From: Catonia carolina
Taxonomy: Eukaryota; Arthropoda; Insecta; Hemiptera; Achilidae
DNA length: 64,000 nucleotides
Direction: 5' to 3'
NCBI GenBank assembly: GCA_035578175.1
Contig: JAQMRL010000006.1
Span: forward strand, 30,004,393 to 30,068,392
In this document: positions 32,640 to 44,444 of the stretch, piece after piece
Position numbering within the stretch: position 1 is the stretch's first letter
Layout: the number at the start of each line of letters is the position of its first letter
Notes under the pieces: generated by a model
Told to the model about the DNA's origin: nothing
Seen by the model: the letters and a program-made list of their open reading frames with translations, nothing else
Database searches by the model: none
Translations under genes and position numbers: made by a program

Positions 32640-32836
32640 CACACGTGCGGGCGCGCGCGCACACACACACACACATACATAAATACATACACCCATTCGT
32701 TAAAATCTTGTTCTTTTGAGTTCTGGAGACCTGAAAACTTGTATTTCCGGTGAAAACCCGATTTAAAAAAAATCGACATGAAAATAATACTTTCCTTCCC
32801 TATAATGTTCATATAGGGCAAAAGAAAGTAAAATAC
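32640..32836 (+). repeat. rep900, 3' fragment with expanded CA tract
   Basis: Starts in the internal CA-rich tract, which has grown here into GCGCGCGC and CACACA runs. It continues through TCCGGTGAAAACCCGATTT, AAATCGACATGAAAATAATA and a CATATAGGGCAAAAGAAAGT ending. Confidence 0.8.
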
Positions 32837-32839
32837 GAG

Positions 32840-34375
32840 TTAGTTTTAACTAAACCAGGTTTTAACTAAACTTACAGGTGAAAGTCTGCAGATGTAGAGT
32901 TTTACCTTGTAGGTACACCTACAGAGAAATCGGTAATACTTAAAAATGTAAAACTTAACATACGTTTTATACAAAAATCCCTACTACCTTAAAAATTGGA
33001 TTTACTTGCACAAGTATTTGATATTTTTATTCGCTCTTTTTAAAACATAAAACAGGGTAGTAAATAAGGGGTAAGTTTTACTGTTTTTTAAATTTTTTTT
33101 TAGGAAATCCCTATTTGTTATTTTCCACTCGTTTTGTTAAATCTAGTGAACATAAATTACTGTGAAAGTTACGGTTCTGTTGATATGTTTTCTAATTGTG
33201 AAAACGAAATTAAAGTGCAAAAGGGTTTCGTTGGATTTTTGTGTTTGTTTTCGGCTCTTGTTGAACTATTATGCAAAGAATTGCTTAACATTATTTTGCT
33301 TGTACTTGAAAGTGAGAGTGAAATGAGGATTTAAAAAATGTCTAAGAAAACTGCGTACGAAAAACGAGAAAGCATAACAAATTGGTTTTGGGCGGGAAGT
33401 TGAGTTTCTCAACTGGCGGTAAGAGAAGCCATGGAATTTATTTTATCTGCCCTGTACAGAAGGTGTACTTTTAAATGTAATTATGGACAAAAGGACCAGA
33501 CAATGGGACTGAGGGTGCTATTTCACACACGACTGCACGTTCGTACTCTGTTGGTCGATAGTGAATTCTCTTCTAGATTGTCTCCCCTTCCCTTTCCTGC
33601 ACTCTTCTCTCTTTCGTCTACTCGAACACTTTCCTCAACCTCCTTTCCTGCTACTAAACTCATCCCGTTTCAGTTAACTGTCAGTTCTGTCACCATACCT
33701 TCCTTGTAGTTAAGCCCCTGTTTTCACAGGTTGATTGGGGTTCTACGATCATCTCATAGAAAGCCAATTAATTTCAGATTGAATATATAAATCTCTCAAT
33801 TCAGTGTGGCCGTTCGATATCAGGACAATCGATTCTCAACCGTTCTATCTTTGTAGATCAATTGAGCTCTTATGATTACATTAAAATGCAATTTAAATGC
33901 AAATTGCATTATTATAAATAATTGGAATGTTAATATTTTGAAGGATATATTTTTCAACAATATTTTATTGCTGTTAAATTATGAATCTTTTCATTGTATT
34001 CATTGTACGAATGTTCCGATTAACTGAAGACAACTTTTTAAAGAATACTTAACTCGCTATTTAATTAGTTATTAACCTAATCCATATTGATGATGAATTA
34101 AGATCATCATCAATTTGAAACTCCTGTCCTGTTCCAACTTAAAGTACAATATATATATATATACAGTTGTTTTGTTGGAACGATAGCTATGAACATCGTC
34201 AGAGAGGTCGCGCGCGGGGAACAATATTACCCACGGACTGTAGTCAAAACTAGTAGTCATCGAACAATCTCTTGTTTACTGTGACACTCCCTGTCATGTG
34301 ACTTCTTAATTCGTGATTTGAACTAGGTTTTGAGAAATAATTAGTCTGTGTTTGAATTCGGCAAAAGAAGCATGT
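32840..34375. other. Unannotated DNA
   Basis: No supported gene. An open stretch at 33431-33709 is rich in S, L and P and looks like chance. Short AT runs occur near 34150. Confidence 0.45.
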
Positions 34376-34377
34376 TT

Positions 34378-34766
34378 TGGTCATCAGCCGAACCTGTTCA
34401 GCTGGTTTGAACCTGTAGACCTTTTACTAAGTAAAACGAAGAGTGAGGTGGTTTACAAATGCCTTTCTCACTGAGTGGAAAAGTACGCTTATCAGCATTC
34501 CGGGTTCTCAGAAAAGAACATATTTTCCACTCTGCAAATGACACCGTCACTTCATTCGCCACAGGGTCTGGCTGTATAATGAAATTCATTACTTTCAGAG
34601 GAGATAGCTCTGATAAGTGTCTTTTACACCTCTACCTTCTGTTCTTAAATGATTTAGTAATTTAATTGGCTGACCATGTGATAAGAAACAGAACAATTTA
34701 TTTTAGCCCTGCAACGAACACATTAAGTGTAAATAATTTGACTCACCGCCTGTCTGTTATGGGCAG
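34378..34766 (+). repeat. rep440, near full length
   Basis: The clearest forward copy, from TGGTCATCAGCCGAACCTG to CTGTCTGTTATGGGCAG. Its block order serves as the reference: TTTTACTAAGTAAAACGAAG, TTATCAGCATTCCGGG, CAAATGACACCGTCACTTC, GTCTGGCTGTATAATGAAAT, GAGGAGATAGCTCTG, TTCTGTTCTTAAATGATT, ATTGGCTGACCATGTGATAA. Confidence 0.85.
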
Positions 34767-34828
34767 AAAATAAGCATACAAATTATATTACACTTCCTTC
34801 TTTTGCAACTTTTAAAATAGAAAATATA

Positions 34829-34996
34829 ATGTCATTGTGTAATGACGGTTCCTCAAGAATTGGAATAGATGAATGGCAGGTTGTGTGTAGCAAAGTAAAT
34901 CAAGTTGAAAGTGAGTACTTCCAGAGGGAGTTTGTAGTAGACAGTGTCTTAGATCATTTCGAAATTAATATTGAAGAAAGTAGCACTGACGAATAA
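34829..34996 (+). pseudogene. Possible C-terminal scrap of a transposase
   Basis: A 55-codon frame beginning MSLCNDGSSRIGIDEWQVVC and ending in an acidic tail (DHFEINIEESSTDE). A tryptophan followed by an acidic C-terminus is common in pogo-type transposases, but the length is too short for a firm call. It could be chance. Confidence 0.25.
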
Positions 34997-35794
34997 AATT
35001 TAGCGAAGACAATGAAAATAAACAATTTGATAGCCCTGTTGATGCCTGCGCCCCTTTATCTACTTAATTTAGTAACTTTTTAAAAAGTTACATTTTACAA
35101 ACCAAAAATTTTAAATCTATGTTGCACCGGCTTAAATAATGTAAGTTTTCTCGTAATATATGTATTAAATTTAAAATTAATATTGTATATAACTATTTTA
35201 GATTTGTACTATAAAAATATTAATAATAAAGTAAGGAAATATACAAATGTAGGTAGTATAATGATATGATATGGGCAATAATAAATTTAGATGTATTGTA
35301 CATAGTACTGTATTGTCAAAAATAAAAAAAGTACAGTAATACTCTCTTAGTCACCCAGTAGTTTCCAGGAATTGCGCGCTCCATCGCGTACATCCATAGC
35401 TACCGTTTCGCCGAACGTACTGAAATCGGCTATTTCATTAAAGGGAGACTGTACTTTGTATCCCGCCAATGTTAAATTAGCTACTTTTAGGTACATTTTT
35501 CATAGGATTGGTAAAATATAGAGAATTGAAACTTCCATACACTTACATATATAATTATAGTCGTTGAGTTTCTCTAGCTACTGAAATTGTTTTAATTTCA
35601 TCTGTTGTACCATATAATTAAAAAACAACAAATAATATAAAATTTTTATAATTTTTTTCTACGTTTTTTTCATATTACTAATTTTTTGAACACCGGATGA
35701 AATCATAAAAATATCGGTATATGTATGTGTAGTACAAGTTCTTTTTTGTTCCTCGCTCTCTGAAAGCGCCAGAAAATATCCAAAATCCTAGGTG
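34997..35794. other. Unannotated AT-rich DNA
   Basis: GTACAGTAATACTCTC (35331) and AGGGAGACTGTAC (35444) could be weak inverted ends of a small MITE. Nothing else seen. Confidence 0.35.
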
Positions 35795-36702
35795 TGACCC
35801 CCTTCCCCTCTAAAAATATGTTTTTAGCTTTTGGTCTTTGTTTGAGTGTGTAAGTGTGTGGGTGTGTGTGTAAGCAAAATATCTCAAGAACGGAAAATCG
35901 TTCGAAGTTGAAACTTGAACCTTAAGTTAGGTACCACTAAGAGGACCCGACACGAAAATTTTCATCAAAATCGGTCAACCGGAGGTAGTAGTTTATTCGT
36001 GTAATTTTTTACTTTTTTGCGATTTTCCCAAAAACGGCTCCTACGATTTTTTTGAAAATCACCTCATTTACTACATTTTTTATGATAAGATAAGGTATAT
36101 GATTTTTTTGTGGTAAGATAAGGTATTTTTATGACAAGATAAAGTAAGCGCCATGTCTGCTGAAATTCTTGGGGAGGCTGTGCTCTCGTAGAAAAAAATT
36201 GTTCTTTTAAGATCACGGCCTTAATAAGCATTTTAGGAAAAAAGAATCAAAGTTGTAGAAAATTTAAAAACGTACAACTTTTATTTCAAACATTTTTTGT
36301 AATTATAACATTTAGTTTAGCAGTAGTTAGTGATTATTTTGTTTTTTCATGAAAATCTGTAAAAATGTATTTTATAAGATTTCGGCTGTAGTATGCATTT
36401 TATGACAACAGTGTATAGGCTATAATAAAATTTATAGTAAATTAAAATATTTATAACTTTTCCTTCTAACATTTTTTTTCTACAGAGCCTAGTTTAGTTG
36501 AAAGAGTGATTTTTCATATTATTAAGCCAAACTAAGGCTGGTCTTCATTTTGCATCATTTGCTCATGATTAAAATTAGGTTATGTTTTTTGAGGTAAGTT
36601 TTTTGTTTATTTCTAATGTTTTATTACTAATGTTAGTTTATATTGTTCATTATATACATTGGCTAGAAAAAGTCGTGCGAGTGTTTCACACCAGATTTTA
36701 AT
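35795..36702 (-). repeat. rep900, missing its 3' tip
   Basis: Reverse copy from the AAAATATGTTTTTAGC segment through ATCAAAATCGGTCAACCGGA and both modules to GAGTGTTTCACACCAGATTT. The last 90 bases of the family are missing at the left. A GATAAGATAAGGTAT-type segment near 36085-36145 has been duplicated. Confidence 0.85.
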
Positions 36703-36704
36703 GT

Positions 36705-37670
36705 ATTGAAAAGCGCAAAAAAGTCAATAAAAATCATTTATAATATTTTGGTTCAGTATGGTAGCCTACCATTAAATAGAAAAGTAAGCGCAAAGTTTTA
36801 AACAGTGCCTACGATGCTTAAAATGTTATTTGGATTTTCATGATGTAGGCTGTATTAAAGGGAAATTAAATTGAACTGGCTCAGTAAAGCCTAAAGCAAT
36901 AAAACTATTAAATATAATAAAAAAGTAAAATAATTTTTTAATATTCTTCTTTGCGGTACGAGTTAGGCCTGAACCATACTTAGTTAAAGAAAAGTTGTGA
37001 AAGCTTTAGGTGTAATATCAAGATTAGATTCAATTTGTAAAAAGTTTCATAGAAGAGTAATTAAGTTTAAAAGTTGGCCAATAATTTAGAAAGGTACACA
37101 AATGGAAAGTTTCAGAAGGTATAAGCGGTTTGAGGTTTTCCTGTAGAAAACGTATAAAAGATGGGCGGGTTGAGAAAGTACGTTACACCACTAAAGAACG
37201 CTTGGGTAAAATAAAATTGAAGTACGAAACTTGGATGTAATTCTACCGTAGTTTGTTATACCTCAGATATGCCTATAGAATTAAGTGAATATTGTTTCAC
37301 CATTCAAATGTCCAATGCCATTAATAACGAACATTAATTTTGGTTTTCATGTAACTTAATTACATTTTGAATTGGAAATTTATAACCCTACGTACATATT
37401 TAATGCAATAATAATTGATTAAAGCTTAATTGATACGTATTTTTTGTGCTATACTAATACATTTTAAATAATTATTACTATATTTTACAAAGTTTGCTGT
37501 GAACTATATTCTCAATCTTTCAACAAAGTTTATAGAATATTAACGGATCAACAAATTATTTTAATTAGTTTTAAAAGTAAACTAGAGTGATTGGGAAGGG
37601 TGAAGGGGTACGGATTCTTGAATCGCACGAGACCACGCTACTCAATCGCACTTTATGGTTCTATACCCTC
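36705..37670. other. Unannotated AT-rich DNA
   Basis: No gene or repeat recognised. Confidence 0.5.
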
Positions 37671-37684
37671 CACCCTTCACTGTT

Positions 37685-37886
37685 GTGTATTTATTTATTT
37701 GTTTATTTATTTATTTAACGTCGCATCAACTGCAACGGTCATAAGCGACGCGTTAGGGTGTAATTGTACAGTGGAGGATGAAATGATTTTTTTAACTTAT
37801 GAAAATATGCCGTGCCTGAGTGAGATTCAAACCGCAACCACATGATGAAAGGCGAACACGTTACCAACTACGCCAATGCGGCCGGC
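37685..37886 (-). repeat. SINE-A with target-site duplication and (TAAA)n tail
   Basis: Reverse copy. Its tail is (TTTA)n on this strand, the body includes AAAATATGCCGTGCCTGA, and the head ends CTACGCCAATGCGGCCGG. It is flanked by CCCTTCACTGTT (37673-37684) and CCCTTTCACTGTT (37887-37899). The body is more diverged than the copies at 7.4 and 13.2 kb. Confidence 0.9.
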
Positions 37887-37899
37887 CCCTTTCACTGTT

Positions 37900-38450
37900 A
37901 TTTCTCTTACTTTTGTTTATGATGTTGCCGACGACACGTGGCAAAGCCTCGCCTTGCAGAATGGGTGGCCCTGAAAAGGGCCGTTGTAGGTAACCGGACG
38001 CGTAGAGCCGGCGTGTGCAGCGCAGTGTCCGAAGGGTGACGACTCGGCTACCGGGTTCAGGCCTAGCCTTCCCTCAGCGGCAGTTGGGTCCCCACTACAG
38101 CGTGACAGTGGTGGCCCCCAGGGCCCCGCAGTGTCGGGTCGGCGTAGGCCGTCAACCGAGGTAGTTCCCTCCGGGCCTGCGCTGGACTCAGTCTTCACCG
38201 TGGTGTAAACCGATACGCGCGGGCTTTCTTCGGCTCACTGGTGCGGGAATGTGAATTCTGCCACCGGTAGCGTCGACCAGAGATGGCTGCATCCTGTCAC
38301 GGCTGGGCTGTTCTTCTTCCTCTTCTTCTGGTGTTATTCTGGTCGGGGGCTGGATAGTGAGTGCTCTAGCCGTCCGAATCCTGAAAGAAATGAGCTTGCG
38401 CTCGGGAAGACGACGTCGTAGCTAGGCTACCTTGTCGTTTGGGGAGTAGG
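37900..38450 (-). other. GC-rich block, probable 3' untranslated region of a LINE
   Basis: Markedly GC-rich in an otherwise AT-rich window, with CpG-containing words such as GACGCGTAGAGCCGGCG. It lies directly downstream, on the minus strand, of the reverse transcriptase remnant at 38689-39290, so it may be that element's 3' untranslated sequence. No protein family recognised in any frame. Confidence 0.45.
37967..37982 (-). promoter_or_regulatory. Histone-type 3' stem-loop
   Basis: The minus strand reads GGCCCTTTTCAGGGCC. This is a 6-bp stem with a TTTC loop in the order seen at the 3' end of replication-dependent histone mRNAs (consensus GGCYCTTTTCAGRGCC). No histone reading frame lies upstream and no clear purine-rich downstream element follows, so this is a sequence match, not a shown function. 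Confidence 0.5.
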
Positions 38451-38688
38451 ATGAAAGGAAGTTTTTTTGAGATTTCTTTATTTGCAATTGCAGATGAGTG
38501 ATTGGGGGAAGATAGGCTTGGAAACGGGATAACAAAGAGAACATGTTTCTGGGAAGGATCGCTTTTTCTAGTCGGGAATGGTGATATATGTTAATAATTT
38601 GTTAGGAAAGTTGCAATTTTGAAGTATATTTGGGATTTATAAGTAGGAAGAGTGAGTTGCAGGGAGAATCGTAGAAAGAAGTATAGTT

Positions 38689-39290
38689 TTACATATAAAT
38701 TTCAGGAGAAGTTTTTTTGAGGGGAATATTTTTTATAGGAATGTGTGTAGAGATTCTATAGGAAATCGTGGAATGGCTGTTAATCTTGATTTGTGGCGGG
38801 TGAGGTTTTGTGTAGATTTCTCTGACAGCTGGCTGTACAGAGCGTTGGCTGGTGTAGTGAAGGACTCTAGAAGTTCGGTGGATGAACTCCTCCAGGCTGG
38901 GGGTGAGAACGTAATTCGTAGACGGATTTGTTGTTGATAAGGTTAGTGGAGATTGGAAATTTGCCGTATTATGCGGTTGTGAAGGGAAGAAAATATTTCT
39001 TTTGTTGGTGGGCAATAGGACGGGCCACCAAACTGGTGCGCCGTAAAGAAGGAAAGATCTAATGATTGCCGTGTGGATAAGGAGCTTAAGGAGGATTTTG
39101 AGTGATCGTGAGCGTAGAAGTGCTCTCGCGGTTCATTGCTTTTTATACCCCGCCGGCAAGTCCACTTCAAATCGAAGGAGGGCACTGCTTTCTGCGCGTT
39201 GGATGCGCTCCCCGTGGCAGGCTCCAGGACCGTCTGTAGGCGACGATATTAGTGGGGCAGTTGATGACAATGATCTAATTATATGAGCTA
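38689..39290 (-). pseudogene. Eroded non-LTR retrotransposon, post-RT region
   Basis: The minus strand reads LLIHTAIIRSFLLYGAPVWW at about 39015-39075. LLYGAPVW is the landmark found just after the reverse transcriptase in jockey, I and R1-type elements. Downstream frames (FIHRTSRVLHYTSQ, SSLHNRIIRQISNLH) show that coding continues with frameshifts. No catalytic block is left. Clade uncertain. Confidence 0.6.
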
Positions 39291-39452
39291 GCATTAACAA
39301 ATACTAGAGCAAGTGAGCCACTATAAATACCTTGGAACTGATGCCTCATATGAAGTTGACTATAATGTGAAGAATAAACTATTTAAATCGGTGACCACGG
39401 TAGGTTGACCGACTCCTAAACCGCTTGTCCTAAATATGATTACCAGTTATGT

Positions 39453-40396
39453 TTACTTTCTCTTTCCTATATCAATATATAGGAAGGAAAGTATTGTTTT
39501 CATGTCGATTTTTCAAAATCGAGTTTTCACCGGATATCTTACACGTTTTCAGACCCTTTGAACCCCAAAAACATGATTTCAGCTATTGTTCTGAGTGTGA
39601 ACAGAATATCTCAAGAACGGAACATCGTAAAAAAGTTAAAGTTTGAAATTTAAGTTAGATACCACTAGAGGACCCGACACGAAAACTTTCATTAAAATCG
39701 GTCTACTGGCAGTAGTAGTTTATTCGTGTCATTTTTCACTTTTTTGCTATTTTTTCAAGAACGGCTCCTACGATTTTTTTAAATGATCTCATTTACTACA
39801 TTTTTTATGCTTTACATTAAAGGGTAGGTGGCATGTCTGCTGAAATTCTTGGGGAGGCTGTTCTTTCATAAAAAATGGTTGTTTTAAGACTGCGGCCTTA
39901 ATATGCTTTTTAGGGCAAAACAGTATGTAATAAAAGTTGTAGACATTTAAAAATATACAACTTTTATTCCAAATTTTTTGTACGAGTATAACGTTTAGTT
40001 TAGTGGGAATTAGCGATTTTCTTTTTTTCATGAAAATCTGTTTTCATGAAAATAATTTTTAAAAATTTCGCCCTTAGTATGCATTTTACAATAAATGTGT
40101 ACCTATGTAATAAAATTTATACAAAATTTAAAGATCTACAACTTTTGTTTTAAGCATTTTTCTCTACAGAGACAGCCTAGTTTAGCGTGAAAGAGTGATA
40201 TTCCGTATTATTAAGCCAAACTTAGGTTGGTTTTCATTTTCCATCATTCACTCATGATTAAAATTTGGTCATGTTATTTTAAGGTTAGATTTTTTGTTTA
40301 TTTCTAATGTATTGTTACTAATGTTAGGTTATATTGCTCATTATGTTCATTGGCAAGAGAAAGTTGTGTGAGTGTTTCACACCAGATTTTTTAATT
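39453..40396 (-). repeat. rep900, full length
   Basis: Reverse copy from TTACTTTCTCTTTCCTATA to GTGTTTCACACCAGATTTTT with all internal blocks in order (CATGTCGATTTTTCAAAATC, CTCAAGAACGGAACATCGT, ATTAAAATCGGTCTACTGGC, both modules). A good reference copy. Confidence 0.9.
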
Positions 40397-40399
40397 TTT

Positions 40400-41210
40400 T
40401 TATGTCATTGACTTCCGGTTTTGTACCGTAAATTCGTCGATCATATCTGGTTAATTGATGTTGCTTTAAAAACAAAATTCCAACAGATAAAATGATTTGT
40501 TTGTGTTGCAATAATTTTTATTAGGTACTAGGAAAGAAATAAGAAAACATTTCAGCTTTAATCATTTCTAGAAGTTTTTTTCAGAGTCTACGTTTTCAGT
40601 ATTTTTCCATAGTAAATATTTTTTATTATTTCAGTTTCTCTGCAGTTCTGTGGTTGAAAAAATTTTATAATGCCTTTTAAGAATTTTTTAAATAAAAATT
40701 ACCCATTTTTATTGTCATCTTTCTAGAACATCATTTAAAAAATAAGTGTTTTCTTTTACTTTCAGTTTTCTTCAATGTCAGGTTATGTACCTAATAAAAG
40801 TTTTCAAGTCGTTTACGTCACGCTCGAATATTTACTACTAAATATAAATGTTTTTATGTACCTTTAACAGAACTCACCTTGTATTTTATTCTCACATTGT
40901 TGTAATTTACTTTCTAAATTTACAAAACTGAATTGTTTGTAAATAAAAAATAAAGTTTCGTATGTGTGGATTACCCATTTAAGATAATGTTTTGTCTGAA
41001 TTACGAATACTTGGTTTTGATAAAGTTGACCTAACTGGTGGTAGAAAAAGTTATGGGAAAAGTTTTCGTATAAACTTTCATTTCTTCGCTACCAGTAATT
41101 GCCTTTTAAAGTAGTTTAAAGACGGTTTATGTATGTATGTAATTTAATGGACAGAAGTTAAATTTAATAATATTTTTACGGTCGACGTATATTTTTTATG
41201 GTTTCTATTA
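40400..41210. other. Unannotated AT-rich DNA
   Basis: No gene or repeat recognised. Confidence 0.5.
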
Positions 41211-41211
41211 T

Positions 41212-41480
41212 TTTTACTTTCTCTTGCCTGTATGAATATATAAGAAGGAAAGTATTGTTTTCATGTCGATTTTTCAAAATTGAGTTTTCACCGGGTATAC
41301 ACGTTTTTAGACCCACTGAACCCAAAAAGCAACATATTTTTAGCGATTGGTGTGTGTGTGTGTGTATGAACAAAATACCTCAAGAATGGAACGTCGTACG
41401 AACTTGAAACTTGAAACTTACGTTAGGACCTATGAGAGGCCCCGACACGAACATTTTCATCAAAATCGGTCAACCGGAAG
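41212..41480 (-). repeat. rep900, 3' fragment
   Basis: Reverse copy of the 3' end, from TTTTTACTTTCTCTTGCCTG to ATCAAAATCGGTCAACCGGA, where it stops abruptly. Includes a (GT)n tract at 41350-41364. Confidence 0.9.
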
Positions 41481-41889
41481 CATGTAGCATGTAATTGCAA
41501 AACAGTCGCACTTAAAAAAAGCAAAAACAAAGTAGTCGGTGATTTTAGTTTTGCAGCTCACAAAGGGAGATATAAATATCCAAAATGGTATCCAATTTTC
41601 AAGCAATGTAGGCCATGACTTGGAAAACGAGGAAGAGGAAAGCCCAAGATGAGGTAGGCGGACAATTGAAATAAAGCGGGGATTGCAGTGTGGGAGAGTA
41701 ACCCAGGACTGAAAAGGGTAGAAAAACATAGGGGATGTTCAAAGTTGGGAGACTTGAATTAAAATAAAGAAGATGTGGTTGTTGGGAGGGGTGGGAGATA
41801 AGTTATTGAGAAGGAAGGAGGTGACTTTGAGAATATACGGGGAAACTTCAGTGCATTTTGAGTTCATTTTGCTGTAACCATTAATATTC
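41481..41889. other. Unannotated DNA
   Basis: Purine-rich on the + strand around 41630-41850 (GGAAAACGAGGAAGAGGAAA). No gene recognised. Confidence 0.5.
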
Positions 41890-41891
41890 TA

Positions 41892-42834
41892 CGAGGTGTG
41901 GCTATTTAAAAACGAGACTGACGTTGTAAAAATTTTATTTTGATTTTATACATAATCACTTATTGCCACCTTCTATAAGCACTCCTTCTCTATCCCTACA
42001 ACGCTCCATGTGAATTTTCCATTGTTGGAAACAGTGCTGGAAGTCATCTTCTGTCAGCTCCTTCAGGACACGTGCCGCTCAAAAATGTTTGAAATGAAGC
42101 TCGCAAAAATGTTTGTACTGACACTTTGTACGCGATTGAAAATGACCCAAATATTTTGGAAACGATAATAACACGTGATAAAACTTGGTTTTTTACTTAT
42201 GATCCGGAAACGAAGCGCCAATCCATGCACTGGAAGAGCCGAACTTCACCGAGAGCCAAAAAAGCTCAAATTTTAAAGAGCAAGTCAAAATTTAAAACAA
42301 TGATGATTGTTTTTTTATATCCATGGGATTGTGTACCTTCACTGCATTCCTGAAGGTCAAACAATTAATCATTATTACTACCTTGAGATACTTTCTAAAC
42401 TACGTCAAAGAGTAAGGTAAAAACGCCCCGAAACGTGGAAGGACTAATCATGGGTTCTCCACTAAGAAAATGCGCCAGTTCATTCGTGTTATCTGTCAAG
42501 AGGTTCCTAGCCAAGTACAGCATCTCAGTGTTAGAACATCCACCTTATTCACCAGATCTTGCACCATGTGACTTGTACCTGTTCCCTAAGGTGAAATCTG
42601 CATTAAAAGGGACAAGATTTGAGTCTGTGGAAGCTGTAAAAGACAAAGCGGCACGTGTTCTGAAGGAGGTGACAGAAGATGACTTCCAGCACTGTTTCCA
42701 ACAATGGAAAATTCGCACGGAGCGTTGTAGGGATAGAGAAGGAGTGTCTATTGAAGGTGACAATAAGTGGTTATGTATAAAATAAAAATAAAATTTTTAC
42801 AACGTCAGTCTCGTTTTTTAATAGCCACACCTCG
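41892..42834 (+). mobile_element. Mariner with 188-bp inverted termini (fold-back)
   Basis: Flanked by TA on both sides (41890-41891, 42835-42836), with ends CGAGGTGTGGCTATTTAAAA and its inverse. The inversion goes far beyond a normal mariner end: 41892-42079 is an inverted copy of 42647-42834, which holds the last 45 or so codons of the transposase plus the 3' end. The normal 5' end and N-terminal coding region are replaced. Because the left end is a copy of the right end, the two termini would be nearly identical binding sites. Confidence 0.9.
42100..42785 (+). pseudogene. Mariner transposase, N-terminus missing
   Basis: The catalytic half is present but broken. 42126-42353 reads TIITRDKTWFFTYDPETKRQ; the D of ITRDKTW is the first catalytic Asp, in a motif usually ITGDESW. 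After frameshifts and stops, HYYYLEILSKLRQRVR, a degraded HHENAPVHS-like block and VLEHPPYSPDLAPCDLYLFP follow. The tail FESVEAVKDKAARVLKEVTE and DDFQHCFQQWKIRTERCRD leads to WLCIK and the stop. The helix-turn-helix domain is absent, so this copy could move only if another mariner supplied the protein. Confidence 0.88.
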
Positions 42835-42836
42835 TA

Positions 42837-43640
42837 TGTTATTTCTGAAAAGATAGCCCAACTTGTCTTAAATTGTAAATAGTGGATCATGTGAAAATTC
42901 TTTTGTGGGTTTATTATTATTTACGGTAAAAATTTCGAATATGTACATTTCATTTTTATCAAAGAAACTTTTGTGTGTTTAGAAATTGAAATTTTCTTAT
43001 ACCCTCTTATTTTTATAAAAAGTGTTTCTTTAATGTTATTCAAGGGAAAGGGTTTTCAATATAAAAACCTTTGATTGGTTAGAGATACCATTTTTTAATA
43101 AAAAAAAGTTTAAGAAGAGAAAAAAGTGATATGATAGCCTCGTATATCAAACATAGATTTCGAGTTCCAATAAGTCTAGGTAATGTAGGATCCACTGCAA
43201 TGCCAGTAGTGTCTGTATTTCTCCAGAATATTTATTATTTACCCTTCTAAAATCTAAAATCCTTTCATCGTTTTTTTTAAAAAAAAGGTACAGACTTCAA
43301 AGGTATCAAAAACCTACAAATAAAGGGGAACTGAATTTCTAGTTTATTCAGGCTCGTTTTAGATACGTATACATAAACTTCCATCTCTTTATATCTTCAA
43401 AAATGAATCGGTAACTCTCTATCCAGAAAATACGAATTTACCTGGTAGGCTTCTTAAACTCTCTGAAAGTGATATTACATATCGGTAAAGAAATTATTCA
43501 TACTGTATCTGTTTAATGTTGGTTTTCTTTAAATTTTTCAAAGAAATTTCCAATCCAGGGCTTCCTGTTTTATATCTGCAAGAAGTGAATCTAGATGATA
43601 ATTTATGCATTGGGTCATAAAAAAACAATTATGAGAACAA
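42837..43640. other. Unannotated AT-rich DNA
   Basis: No gene or repeat recognised. Confidence 0.5.
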
Positions 43641-43644
43641 TAAT

Positions 43645-44443
43645 GAAAAATCTGGTATGGAACACTCACACAACTTTCTCTTGCCAATGAAAATAGTGAA
43701 CAATATAACCAAACATTATATAACGAACATTTTAATCAAAATCGGTCAACCGGAAGTAGTAGTTTATTCGTGTGATTTTTCACTTTTTTGCGATTTTCTC
43801 AAAAACGGCTCTTGCGATTTTTTTAAAAATCGTATCATTTACTAAATTTTTTATTCTCTACAAGATACAGTAGGCGCCATTTCTGCTGAATATTTTGGGG
43901 AGGTTATTTTCTCGTAAAAAAGTTATTTTTTTAAGATTGCGAATTTAATATACATTTTAGCGCAAAAATGCATATAATAAAATTTGTAGGAAATTTGTAG
44001 GAAAATTTTTAGAAAATTTGTTTGAAATATTATTTCAAACATTTTTTTGTATAACGCTTAGTTTAGCTGTAATTAGGGATTTTCTGTTTTATCTCACGAA
44101 AACTTAAAAAAAATCAATTTTTTTACAATTTCAGCCTTAGTATGCATTTTACGACATAAGTGTTTATAATCAAATTTATAGGAAATTAAAAGATCTACAA
44201 CTTTTATTTTAATCATTTTTCTCTACGACGCCTAGTTTAGCGTGAAAGAGTAATTTTCCGTATTTTTAAGCCAAACTGAGGTTGATTTTCATTTTGCGTC
44301 TTTCACTCATGATTAAAATAAGGCTATGTTTTTTGAGGTTAGTTTTCTGTTTATTTCTAATATTTTATTACTAATGTTAGATTATATTGTTAATTATTTT
44401 CATTGGCAAGAGAAAGTTGTGTGAGTGATTCACACCAGATTTT
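43645..44443. repeat. rep900, inverted chimera
   Basis: The first 70 bases (AAAAATCTGGTATGGAACAC to ATATAACCAAACATTA) are the family 5' end in forward orientation. At 43717 the sequence flips to a reverse copy starting at CGAACATTTTAATCAAAATC and running to GTGAGTGATTCACACCAGAT. The repeat thus begins and ends with inverted copies of the same 5' end, and the 3' end is lost. Confidence 0.85.
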
Positions 44444-44444
44444 T

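Noticed and set aside
35331..35456. Small MITE with ends GTACAGTAATACTC and GGAGACTGTAC
   Set aside because: The inverted match is limited to about eight bases with no clear target duplication.
37917..38198. Histone gene implied by the stem-loop at 37967
   Set aside because: None of the frames upstream of the stem-loop reads as a histone; the 93-codon open stretch is unrelated.
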